A stretch of DNA of 64,000 nt. It comes from Schistosoma haematobium. Its lineage: Eukaryota > Platyhelminthes > Trematoda > Strigeidida > Schistosomatidae. Under the pieces are notes generated by a model. The model had not been told where the DNA came from and did no database searches. It was given only the letters and a program-made list of their open reading frames with translations. The stretch covers positions 75,709,864-75,773,863 of the forward strand of contig NC_067196.1 of NCBI RefSeq assembly GCF_000699445.3, given 5' to 3'. Shown here piece after piece: positions 47,820 through 58,117 of the stretch. The position numbers and the translations under genes are program-made. Position 1 is the first letter of the stretch. Every line of letters starts with the position of its first letter.

Positions 47820-48070
47820 AATTAAAACTATGAATCATTTGACATCTGTTTCGTCCTGCAGGGATTGATCCCAAACGCCTTACTTCAATATCTCTGGACT
47901 GCCAACTTATGGTATACAAGTTTAATTTCAATGAATTTTTAATACAATGGGATTATCTTCCTATGTACTTGGTGAGTAATTGCCTCATGTAAATAGGTAT
48001 ACTCCATTGGTCACGTCCTCTCACTAGGACTCCGGAATCACTTCTCATAGTTGGTCACGAATAATCATAT
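47820..48070 (-). mobile_element. Highly decayed hammerhead SINE-like copy
   Basis: Scattered matches in the right order: GTTTCGTCCTGCAGGGATTGATCCC (ribozyme/B-box remnant, here joined), TCTCTGGACTGCCAA, and upstream-region pieces CTCCATTGGTCACGTCCTCTC and ACTAGGACTCC near 48,000-48,035. No functional ribozyme. Confidence 0.45.
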
Positions 48071-48496
48071 AGACAGCCATTATAGTACTTAATGGAGACT
48101 CTTCATATATTTTTCATATACTCCTAAATTCTGCTTCCTTCAGTAGAAAAGACAGTACCTAACTAGCACCACTAATCGAAGATTCCATACTTATTTGCAT
48201 TTACATCTCACGCCATTAACACACTCAAACTCAACTTCAATTTTCACATTAAAAATATAACTTTATTCATACCTAGTAGCATTCACATAAATGCCAAAAA
48301 ATTATCTCACAAAAATTGTTTTTACACTAATAACATCAAAACAACTTGATTAGATTTGCTTTTGATTGTACCGATTATAATTCTGTTTTGTTTCATAGAT
48401 CTATTCAATTTAATTCATTTACACTAAATTGTAAAATGTTAGAAATTTGTAATCATTTTTGTTATCACCAACCTACTTTGTGTTTTTTGACTAAGA

Positions 48497-48600
48497 TTAT
48501 GAACCGATTAATGTTAGATCCCCATTGAAAACCTGTAAGCACTGAACGACCGTTTCGTCCTATTACGGGGCTCCTCAGCACTGTGCATCCACAATCTACT
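48497..48600 (-). mobile_element. Family B2 fragment with near-intact ribozyme
   Basis: In element sense it begins ~18 nt before the ribozyme and ends at the 3' segment (GATTATGAACCG on the plus strand). CUGAGGA and GAAA are intact; stem II has one mismatch and the triplet is GUU. Confidence 0.75.
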
Positions 48601-50857
48601 TAATGAACAACTTATTTGAAATTATCAAGTCAAACCTTATTGAAATATCTGTAATCTTGACTCGTTTTTTACAAGTACAAATAGCCGTATATAATAGTTA
48701 AACTTTCATTGCTGATCCTATTTAATCATAAACAGGAATAAAATGGAAAAATATAAGTTGATCTTAGGGATTGTTTTATAAAACAACTTGTTTAGAAACT
48801 TAAACAAAAAAATGATTATGGATTAATCAATATCATAATATTTACCATTGCGACCAACATATTCGAATAAAGCCAGAACAATAATTGAGTTAGAATAACA
48901 TGAATTCATTATATATCTCGGTTTCTCATCAGCTGCTTACAATCAAACATATATTGAAAGGAAACATTCAGATATGATGTAAAACTATTGACACACAGGA
49001 TTGTCAATAATAATTATATTTATAGATGGTAAGTTATTTGTCTGCTAATAATTTTGAAGGATTGTGGAATCCCAATTGTCAGCAGTCGAGAAACGGTTAA
49101 ATTACAAGGAATACTAAACAGTCAGTTTGTTTTAAAATAGATCTATTGAGTATTGTCAAATGTGGATCACATGAAGTTTTGTACATTAGGCCTTCATTAC
49201 AAAATTTAACTTTTCATTATCATTTCAATAGTCAACATTTTCTCACTTGAAATAATTTGTGAAGCTTAAGTTTAATCATTTCATCATCTTTCAAAGGAGG
49301 GGGAATATCTAATTCTCTTTTTAACTGGGCCAATTCTGAATTATAATTGATTTCATTCAGACAACAATCATAAAATAAATTTGACGTTGATGGATGTATA
49401 GACATATTCAGGATTGAATTTCGTCAAGAATAAATGGTTGAGATGGTAAAGATAGAATTACCAGTTTGTATCAATATTTTGGAACGTGAAATAGTTTTGT
49501 CAGTCAGCCATGGTTAATTACAATTAAAATTGGTCTTTAAAAATTCTATACTTTACATTAAACTTGTGGTTTTTGAGAATGATAATGGTTGCAAGTTTTT
49601 AATGAGGAAATTTATTTAGCATCAAATGAAAAGGAAAAATTCATGATATAATCAACCAGAAAAAAACATTTATTAATTTCAACTGATTTTCAAGTGATGA
49701 TCTTCGTCTTAAACTAACATCAATTTAGAAGTAGTCGGCAACCAAGGGGCATGAACAGTTAGCTTCTATTTTGGAGAGTCTATAATATTTATTTAAAATC
49801 ACATCAAAAATTAAACTTACGATAAAGAAGTTTCATAGAAGACAGATGGAATCTTGTGGTTCATACTTCAAACTTTGGTTTGTTTTGAGATATGTTACGA
49901 TGACCGTCCAGTTTCAGTGACCCCATCTCGAGCACTAATCGAAGACTAAACCAACTATCATTCAAGTTGATCTCTGCAAACCACCAAACCAAAATTTAGC
50001 AGTTATTGGGTGTGATTACTTCTACTTTAATTTAGGTTCTCAATACACCGACCAATGTTTTAATTAGTCAAATATAACTTAATAATAATATGTTCTGTTT
50101 AGTATTAGAATTAATAGGTTACCTTGATTTCAATAAAAACTAAATTATATATAGCTGCTTTCGGTTCTACAACTCCACTGAATAAGTTATCATCACTGCA
50201 TTACCTAGTATAGGTTCTGGGTTTATATGCCACACCTATTCTAAAATGTATTAGTAATCTTGTTATAACTGTCAACATGTCCTTCATAAATGGTAGGAGT
50301 TTCTATTCGTTAGTTCCCATGTTTTTATTACATGAAGGCTTGTATTTTGGACGGTTTGTATCATTAGTAAAGAACAGGGATAAGCTATTCTTTATCGGAT
50401 TTGGTTTGATTGAGGTGAATAAGGCGCTTCTATCGATATATTATTTTAGTTCATCGTCGTTAATTCAAACATCCTCAATCTAACCCAAGAACTATATCAG
50501 AGATCTAATGGAGTAAGCGGATAAATCTACCAAATATTTCAATGGCTTCGAGATTCCTCTCGACAGATTGCATTTGGGAGTTCCTGGGAGTGACCGTGAA
50601 AATCTAGGGACAATTGGTTTATTAAAATTTAATTCAACATTGATGATAGTGGATTAAAACCTAATAAAGTCAGTGTTTTTATAATAACACAAATTATTTT
50701 TTTAGAAATAATTACACATTCAATAAAGCGAAATTTCCTAGTCACTCTAAATGTTATATAATAATAAAATTATCTTTTTCTTCTAATCAAAATCAGTATT
50801 TATTCACTAATTAATGAGCCAAAAATAAAACATTATTCAAATAAAACATGGAATCAA
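48601..50857. other. AT-rich DNA, no gene recognised
   Basis: The 68-codon frame at 50,277-50,483 and the less AT-rich zone 50,160-50,620 have no family signal I recognise. Confidence 0.4.
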
Positions 50858-51105
50858 GGATGGTGGCTAGCAGTGGAATTCAGGACACGAGTTTCGTCTT
50901 ATTCGAATGTAAGTGCATCCCAGAGTTTATGTTCACTCCAGGAATCTAATCCGGCCCCCTTCGTTCCAAATGCCATCACGTTATCCACTTAGCTACCGGG
51001 TCATGAAGATCAACTCTGGGAATCAGGTACACACAGCTGACGAGTCCCAAATAGGACGAAATGCACATCTTGCATTCCATTGCTAGCCCCATCTATCTTG
51101 GACCA
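50858..51105. mobile_element. Sm-alpha-like fold-back element (family D)
   Basis: The minus-sense arm (GGATGGTGGCTAGCAGTGG onward) holds ribozyme remnant, spacer and tRNA-like head (TAGCTACCGGG on the plus strand, about 50,988-51,000). It joins at the head to a plus-sense spacer (CAACTCTGGGAATCAGGTAC), ribozyme and tail GGAATG-type segment ending TGCTAGCCCCATC. The two outer ends are mutual reverse complements. Confidence 0.82.
51028..51080 (+). ncRNA. Hammerhead ribozyme, Sm-alpha-like (core intact)
   Basis: CUGACGA (51,037-51,043), stem II GUCC/GGAC with loop CAAAUA, GAAA, stem III AUGCACAU (three pairs, one central mismatch), cleavage C. Stem I is weak. Confidence 0.75.
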
Positions 51106-51740
51106 TAATACTTGTGAATTAAGACAATATCGATGCACATATACCATTAAGAGACTAATCAATTTCACTTCCAAACACTAATGAGAAGAATCAAATAAAC
51201 CAAACAAAATCAATTTAAAACTTAATATCAGTTTGTCATAGAAAAAGTATAATATTATTTTAATATTATGGCATGGACATATATAGACATATTAGGGAAA
51301 CATATTCAATTTCTTCATTTATTATTTATTGATCTCAGGGAAAGGAAAATAAAAATACACAAATTTATCCATATCGTGAATTTGACGTATATTTATGAAG
51401 AGAACAAAAAAAAAGAGAAGTGAATACACAATTTAATATTCAATAATGAATAACCTTTATCATTAAGAGTTTATCAATTTCCCATAATGATTTGTCTGGT
51501 CTCTTTGTTAAAAAGCTAAACAATATATGTATGTAGGTATGTGTGTATATCGTAAGTGAGTGAAGAACATTTATGTAAATATCTGATCCCACATGAATTA
51601 TTTCAGTATTAAGTCATATGTCATCATTTATTTATTTAATCAGATAGTTAAACGTTAGTCAATATATAAATATTGGAAAGTGACAGAAAAGTGATCATTT
51701 ATTTATTATATATATTTGGACAAGGAAAATATTTTTCTAT

Positions 51741-51973
51741 ACATTTTAGTCGGAAGGGGTTTTGTGGAGACTGTGGTAATTTCAACAGTTGAGATCATGA
51801 GTCAATTGAATTCAGGACTGATAAGTTCTGGGTTAGAATCCCACGAGCGGAATCGTGGTTGAGCACTGGTGATGTGTCCCACAATAGGACGAAACGGCCG
51901 TCCGGTGTTTCCAGGGTTTCCATAGTGGTCTCGCTTCAATTGACTAATGATCTCAACTATTGACATTTTAATC
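51741..51973. mobile_element. Family B1 fold-back element, 11-bp near-perfect TSD
   Basis: A short minus-sense 3' segment (to about 51,810) is joined to a plus-sense head remnant (GGGTTAGAATCCC), ribozyme (51,866-51,925) and 3' segment. Flanks ACATTTTAGTC and ACATTTTAATC differ at one base. The ribozyme has GUGAUGU for CUGANGA, so it should be inactive, but stem II, GAAA, ACGGCCGU and GUC are kept. Confidence 0.78.
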
Positions 51974-52029
51974 ACTTTATAACTAATTTTCAATAATCGT
52001 TTAGACGTATAAGAACTTTCGTCTAAATT

Positions 52030-52215
52030 TGAACGAATAGTTTCACAGTATTTGGGCGTCGAGTTAATGTGAGACGTTAAAGAGGAAGAATGTATTTGTC
52101 AAATCTCAACGAAAGAAAAAGCTTGGACCAGATTGCCAGACGAAACGTTGGATTTACTTCAAATTTTTTTCGCTGAGATTTTACAAATACATTCTTCCTC
52201 TTCATTGTCTTATTT
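52030..52215. repeat. Short inverted repeat, family H
   Basis: Arms around GAGGAAGAATGTATTTG and CAAATACATTCTTCCTC enclose a ~60-bp core with CCAGATTGCCAGACGAAACG. Related to 37,255-37,605 but internally shortened. Confidence 0.65.
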
Positions 52216-52227
52216 AGACTAATAATT

Positions 52228-52964
52228 GGCGAAATTATAATTTGCTGATGAGCCGATCAGAGGCGTCTGAGGGATTTCAAGGTCATGGCGCCAGTCTCGG
52301 TACCTGATACTAACTTACGATCGGTTCACAACGGATTTTAGACAAAAATTGATAACTGAGCGGTTACAACAAATGAGACTACTAAGAAGTTCCTTTATTT
52401 GTGATTGTGGTAATCTAATAACTTGTGGACCTTGTAGAGACAACCGTGATGATGTCTTTTGGTGTAATATGTATTGAAGGAAGAAGACTGCTAGAATATA
52501 ATTTTTTCGCTCGATTGGAATTGAGACTAAGGCAAATTATGACAATTGTTGCAAACTGGATAATAAAAGCATCAGTAATACTGGCTGCAGCCAGGTACTA
52601 CAATATATACAGATGATTGGAGAGCGTACAGACGCCTACATCGTGTCGTCGTACATAAGTGGAATTTTGTGAATCCAACAATCGGAGTGCACACAAACAA
52701 TACTGAAGCTATGTAGTTGGGACTGAAAGAGGTTTTGAGATCTTATCATGGCTCCAGAGGCCGACTATTATAGATGATCTCCTCTACCGTATGCATTACG
52801 ATTTTAGAACCTCTGAACCTTGACAAGTTTTTGAACCATGTAAAAGAAATGCATTCACTTTATTTCTTTGGTTTTGTATAATATGTATTTACTCTATACT
52901 GATTATTTTCTGATTGGTTAATATTTCACAAGATCACTGGTCGTCCATAAATTATAGTTTCGCC
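52228..52964 (+). mobile_element. Merlin DNA transposon, internally deleted
   Basis: Terminal inverted repeats GGCGAAATTATAATTT (52,228) and the reverse of AAATTATAGTTTCGCC (ending 52,964) match those of the two MITEs. The 737-bp body holds pieces of a transposase ORF. No flanking duplication is evident. This is the only transposase-derived Merlin copy in the window and a likely relative of the source of the MITEs. Confidence 0.82.
52373..52810 (+). pseudogene. Merlin (IS1016/ISXO2-like) transposase pseudogene
   Basis: The N-terminal zinc-ribbon-like part reads FICDCGNLITCGPCRDNRDD then VFWCNMY, a stop, RKKTARI, then in another frame FFARLELRLRQIMTIVANWI, as in the 'W.C..C..K.S.R..T.F..S.L.L' region of the family. 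A third frame (from 52,612) gives DDWRAYRRLHRVVVHKWNFV and NPTIGVHTNNTEAM, then a stop. These are the second catalytic Asp and the HTNTIE-type Glu motif. The region with the first catalytic Asp is missing, and there are at least two frameshifts and several stops. Confidence 0.82.
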
Positions 52965-53449
52965 TTTCACTCTAACAGCTTCAATTGTCTAACAATCCTG
53001 TGACTAGAAAATGATTAAATATAACTAATATACATATGTCATTACATTCTGAATTTGTCGAATCTATATTCCTATAACTCACTTATTTAATTCCTATACA
53101 TTTAAGCAATTTACTCAGTGTTCACGCGATTATTTTCTATCTCTTACTTTATTGATATTAGTTCATTCATCAGTAAATATTTGACTTATTAATTATATGA
53201 CTTTTCCTCTCTTTCTATGTCATAGGTATTTATTCTCTTAATCTACAATCTGATTCAAGTGTATACTGACTGATAGTTATTCTCATACTTACAAAAATCC
53301 TTAAATTCCTGAAATTATTGATTGAAAATATATGCCTCATAAAATTGGCTATTTTTCCCAATTATTAATTTTGACCTATAATTGTAGAAAGTGATGATAA
53401 CTAATTGTAATATATATATAATGGAAATTTGTAAACAAATAATATGTAG

Positions 53450-53580
53450 GGAGACATTTGTTTTGGGTTCGAACCCTGTGCGCGAAATTGTGAATGTGCT
53501 CTTCTGAAGAGTTCTGTACTAGGACGAAACGACCGTCCAGTGCTCTAGCTCAGATAGACTCGAGAATTCAACTATAAAAA
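53450..53580 (+). mobile_element. Family B element, short copy with intact ribozyme core
   Basis: Starts at the B box GGTTCGAACC (about 53,466) and runs through the ribozyme to a shortened 3' segment ending GAATTCAACTATAAA. Part of the linker after stem I is deleted. Confidence 0.75.
53494..53543 (+). ncRNA. Hammerhead ribozyme, family B (core intact)
   Basis: CUGAAGA, stem II GUUC/GGAC with a U-G pair, GAAA, stem III ACGACCGU with one central mismatch, GUC triplet, CAGUGC. The 5' strand of stem I (GUGCUCUU) pairs only partly. Confidence 0.7.
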
Positions 53581-53679
53581 GTATCATGTAAATTAAAATT
53601 ATAATTTACTGTTCATTAGAGTATTACAAATAGATAATTATTAGCATATTGCCTAATTTATTTCAAATGAAAAGAGATG

Positions 53680-53765
53680 GATGGACCAAACCATCCAACC
53701 CAGAGAATAAATCTCTATCAGAATCATTTACCTGAGCTACAAAACTCCACCATCTCAAAATCATA
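53680..53765 (-). repeat. Fragment of the family F repeat
   Basis: GGACCAAACCATCCAACCCA and GCTACAAAACTCCACCATCTC match segments of the palindromic repeat at 62.8-63.0 kb, with different spacing. Confidence 0.55.
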
Positions 53766-55641
53766 TGAGCGTAGTACGCTTTTCGTTGTTCGAAAATGGG
53801 GGAATTTCTCTAAGATGCAGGCTTCCACTCGAGAATAACTGTATTTTCTACATGAGTGTCTTCGTCAGCATATTCTACCAAAAAGTGTAAGATACAGACC
53901 TCCAATCAACTGCTCATTGGGATGGAGAATAGCTGAACAAAGTGGAAGAAAATTGGTACACCTAATGATAACAGATGCAGATTACAGGATCCGCAAATCC
54001 TGTTGTTTCACGTGTATTCTTATTTCAAACTAGAAAAAAGATCTCACAGTACACACTAATATTTGTCTGGTAATATAAATAATTCATTTTGACATTTATT
54101 TAAAATATAAAGACGCACAGTTAACTGATCTTCTTGAAGCATTTCAATCTGATTGTTTAGAAATTAATGACATTAGATGTTGCCGAGTGACATGTGCTAT
54201 GAGAAATTGCATAGTTAAACTAAATTCAGTGATTCATTTGTTCATAAAAAGCAGAGAATGATGATATTCACTAGGGTCGATTTGAACGTTACTTTCATTT
54301 GTCGTCATTGTCAATGTACTTATTAAGATCGTATTTAATATATGAAATGTTTATTAAAAATAACAAAAATTTTGCTTAAATAATATGCTTAATAAATGTA
54401 AATTAACGTTGAAAAATTCATTACCATTCTAGCTAGGTGTGAACTAAAGGTATCAAATAGTTAATCACGACGACCATTTAATCCGAAAGAGTTGATTATC
54501 ACTTGAGTGGACTCTAAACAACCATAAAAGGATATTTATTGAACATGAACTCTTTCGACCTAGTTGACAAATAGTAAGTACAAAACATAACTTTCAGTAC
54601 AAATAAGGCATGAATTTAATACACTCTCAACAAACAGACTAGGGGACGTGTTCATGATAATAAACTAGAGATGTTATTTGTCTTCATAGTCAGTTATGTA
54701 ATTAGAAGTATTCATTTAGTGAAGGTCATCAAAAGTGTACAAGATATTTGTTAAACAATATAAACCATCTTTGATCTCGATGTCTGATATTTGATTCGAA
54801 CAACAGAAATGAATACATTAATTATTACGTTACCGATGTTTAAATCATTGATTTTTAAAAAAAATAAATTATACTACTTTTGCTGAGTGTATTTGTAATG
54901 AAAGGCAATACAGAACTACCAAATAATTTGTAAATATTTATTCACTTGGGGGAGGGGGTTGTTCTAACTTTGGTAAGTTATTAGGTCAAGATCGGTTTTG
55001 TTGGGAAAGTAACAATTTGAGTTAATCAAATATACCAATGTTGAACTAGAAAATATGTTAAGACTGTAATAATCAATGATAATGAAGAAAAACTATTCAG
55101 AAAGATACGATCAGGAAGTGTTTTTATATTAATTACGTTGTTGATACACTAGTCACTCTTTTAATGAATAAATATAATGAAAAACCCAAATACTTTGCTT
55201 GAATTCTTCACTAGACAAACGTTAGCCCAAGTATTTCTTCTTTTCGTGTTCTTCTAAGATGCTTAGAATGGTTTGTGAAAAACTATGATCTCTGCTCTTT
55301 AAATAAGTTGTCCAGTTTAAAAATTGCTGTATACTTTACGATAAGTATATCATTTCCAAGAGAGGGTGTAGTAAACGAAAGTAGCGACAGAATTGAAATC
55401 AAATAAATGTAAGTTCAGTCATTATTAAGCTAATCGATGTGAATTATTCTTCAGTAAAGTACGGTTACTATTTACGCAAACAAATAGGAATTTCAATTTA
55501 ATACTTAATAATGAGTGGTATACTAAGTTACAAATTCTGTTCATAATTCGCAAGCCAATAACTCTACCTTACGCTAAAGTGGATCAATAATCCACTGTTG
55601 ACAACTACATGGTAAGATTAGCATTTTTAGTGAACTTAGTT
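53766..55641. other. AT-rich DNA, no gene recognised
   Basis: Nothing supportable. Confidence 0.45.
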
Positions 55642-55925
55642 GTACTGCAGTAAACGCGAACACAACTGGGGACAGTCGAACATTTTCTAATACATCATTA
55701 CAGAATATCCTTGTAAAATCTGAGAACCATACAGTAAATACTTAATTTGCAAAATGCAAATCAATCGTCTCAGAACTGATTTTTCTTTCATTTCCACACC
55801 AATCATTCCTTGTTCTCATTCTCTTTTCGTTGATCTTCTTCACCTTCTGACTCCAAGAATTTCACTTTCAATTGATGATACATACTACTCATGTCTACCG
55901 ACATCGGTAGCACACACCACAATAC
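55642..55925 (-). mobile_element. Solo LTR-like repeat, family E (copy 4)
   Basis: Spans 55,646-55,921 (plus-strand ends TGCAGTAAACG ... CACACACCACA), flanked by GTAC and ATAC, a 4-bp duplication with one difference. Same internal sequence as the other three, reversed. Confidence 0.78.
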
Positions 55926-56609
55926 ACTTTTGAAAATATCTACAGAACATGCTTTGGTTTCAAATATTTTATTATTTTAAACAGTGAATGCTTTCAATCA
56001 CTTTCAAGAGTATAATTTGATAAAATTATCATTAAAATGTGTTTATATATGTACAATAATCAAAGGGAGACAATTTTCAGTCATGAACATTTGTAATAAA
56101 CAGAAACATGCAAAGTATTATTATCAGTATGGTGGTTGTGGGGATTGCTAAGTTTTTGATTGAGATCATGAACCGATTGATGTTAGACCACCATTGAAAA
56201 CCTGGAAGCACTAGACGGCCATTTCGTCCAATCCTTTTTAGCTACTTCCAGTTGTTATTCATCCTTTTCATATCTAATTCTATTTTCCAACGTAATGTGT
56301 TCATTACCCATCCACTTTTCCACTTCCCTTCACGATTCCCAGTTAGGGCTTACGTCGTGAGGCAGTTTGATGATTTCCTCAATGTATGTCCTATCCACCA
56401 ACTTACCAATCTCCACAACCACTATACTGATAATTACCATGTGCTCACTAGTGACTAGCTTCGTGATAAAAGTCTCGGAGTTCTGATGGGAAGCTGTGAC
56501 CAGTGGAGCTAATCCGTGTCGGGTAGAAACAGGTGTCTACCTCAGTACAATGGAAGATGGTCGCGCAATTTCGTGGATTGATTGAGGTTAGACATTAACA
56601 CCATTGGTT

Positions 56610-56690
56610 GCCGGCTCAGTGGTTCAGTAGGTTAAGCGTTCGCGCGCGAGACTGGAGGCCCCGGGTTCGAATCCCGCGGGTGGGGCCGTC
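56610..56690 (+). other. tRNA-like head (A and B boxes) of the best B2 copy
   Basis: GCCGGCTCAGTGGTTCAG at about 56,610-56,627 includes an A-box-like TGGTTCAGTAGG. The B box GGTTCGAATCC (56,664-56,674) matches the Pol III consensus exactly, about 40 nt downstream. It is expected to drive internal Pol III transcription, as in tRNA-derived SINEs. It lacks a closed acceptor stem, so it is not a tRNA gene. Confidence 0.75.
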
Positions 56691-56695
56691 GGTGC

Positions 56696-56741
56696 GCACT
56701 GCTGAGGAGTCCCACGGTGGGACGAAACGGCCGTCCAGTGC
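56696..56741 (+). ncRNA. Hammerhead ribozyme, family B2 (complete, best copy)
   Basis: Stem I GCACUG (56,696-56,701) pairs perfectly with CAGUGC (56,736-56,741). Core CUGAGGA spans 56,702-56,708, stem II GUCCC/GGGAC encloses ACGGU, GAAA is at 56,724-56,727, stem III is the self-complementary ACGGCCGU (56,727-56,734) and the cleavage nucleotide is C 56,735. No core change is visible. With no stem III loop, activity as a dimer is more plausible than as a monomer. Confidence 0.88.
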
Positions 56742-56800
56742 TTCCAGGTTTTCAATGGTGGTCTAACATCAATCGGTTCATGATCTCAATCAAGAGATAT

Positions 56801-58110
56801 TATTATGTTTACGTTCCATTTTTCAACTAAGTAGTCATAGTTTCTAAAAACTTGAAATGAATAAAATTTTACAATTGGACCTAGAACTAACTTATTCATC
56901 GGTTCACAACCACTAAAAAAGGAATTTATAACATAGTATTGTTCATTACTGCGTGACCAGTAATTTTAACCATAACAGTATTACCGAATACCACATATGT
57001 TTCAAATAGCTCAGCCCTAATGAAGTTAACTATTGTAACAGGTGATATGGAAATAGATCACCATAGGAACATAAATTACTTCACATATTCTGATCAATTA
57101 AAAGACCTTGACCCAAACTTCCTACTGATTATAACCATCCATCTAGTGACAAAAAATATTTATTTCATGTCGAGATTACTGAGTATACATAATATATGTT
57201 ATTCATAAAGTTACATCGATACTTAAATTTGGAAAGCATATAATTGATAGCTGATATATAATCAACAATCATAGATTATGTGCACTTGCTTCCATAAGGA
57301 TGTAATCAGTTATTTAAATAGTACCACATGTAGATACTAATTAGCTTCAAATAAAAAACATCGTACTAGCAATAAATACCATATTGTCAAGGGAATCTAT
57401 ATTCCATGGAAATGGCATACTTTTACTATTCGGACTAAAGTTCCTATATTATTTGATTACTTCACAATCTATTCGATTATCTAACTGAAATTATTCTAAA
57501 GACATTTAAAACTGATCAGCTATTAACGAATTCAACACCATTTAGTTGCTTACCTTTGTAACTTTTAATGTCAATTTTTCATTTCAATCTGATGATCTGA
57601 ATACCATTTCATAGCCCAATGTAAGAAGTATAAAGTGTTATTTTGCATAGATTTCATATTAAATCTTACTGCACAATATAAATCTATTTAGTCTAATCAT
57701 TTAAATCTCTTGAGAATAATCAAATCGGTGACTGTGTCATTGTTTCAATGAATCCATATATTCTGTACGCTGTTGTAGTTTTGGTATTTTCCGACGGCAT
57801 TATGCTACATTTTGTTTGTTACATAAATATACGAAAAGACGTTATGCCTCTGCTTGTATACTGATTGATATTTTTCAAATTAATTATATTTTCTGAAGCG
57901 TAAATAAAGAAAAATCTAATTTGTGCCTTAGAAATTGACATTGCGAATACAAAAAAGGAAAAAGAAGCGACCATAATTTGTAGACATTTTCTTTTACAAG
58001 TCGATTTGTTCAGAAAACTCAAAGAAAAACCATAGATTAGTGAATAGTAACTAATTTAGATAATTTTCAGTGATCACTAATCAGTGAATAGAATATTTTA
58101 TGAATTAAAT
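56801..58110. other. AT-rich DNA, no gene recognised
   Basis: Nothing supportable. Confidence 0.45.
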
Positions 58111-58117
58111 ATTTAGT

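Larger units (their letters stand above)
56120..56800. mobile_element. Composite: B2 arm, RTE piece, B2 full unit
   Basis: Left (about 56,120-56,234): minus-sense B2 3' segment and half ribozyme. Middle (about 56,235-56,405): an internal RTE C-terminal piece, minus-sense, lacking the RTE 3' end. Right (about 56,406-56,797): plus-sense B2, starting in the end of one unit (AATCTCCACAACCACTATAC) and passing through a complete second unit. The left start and right start are reverse complements (TATCAGTATGGTGGTTGTGG / CCACAACCACTATACTGATA). Confidence 0.82.

Noticed and set aside
56610..56690. A real tRNA gene
   Set aside because: A- and B-box-like motifs are present but there is no closed acceptor stem, the same segment recurs in many decayed copies, and it is always followed by the ribozyme.
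7009..56800. CRISPR-like spaced repeats, because one ~40-bp motif recurs many times
   Set aside because: Copies are kilobases apart, in both orientations and within larger dispersed elements with TSDs; there is no regular spacing.
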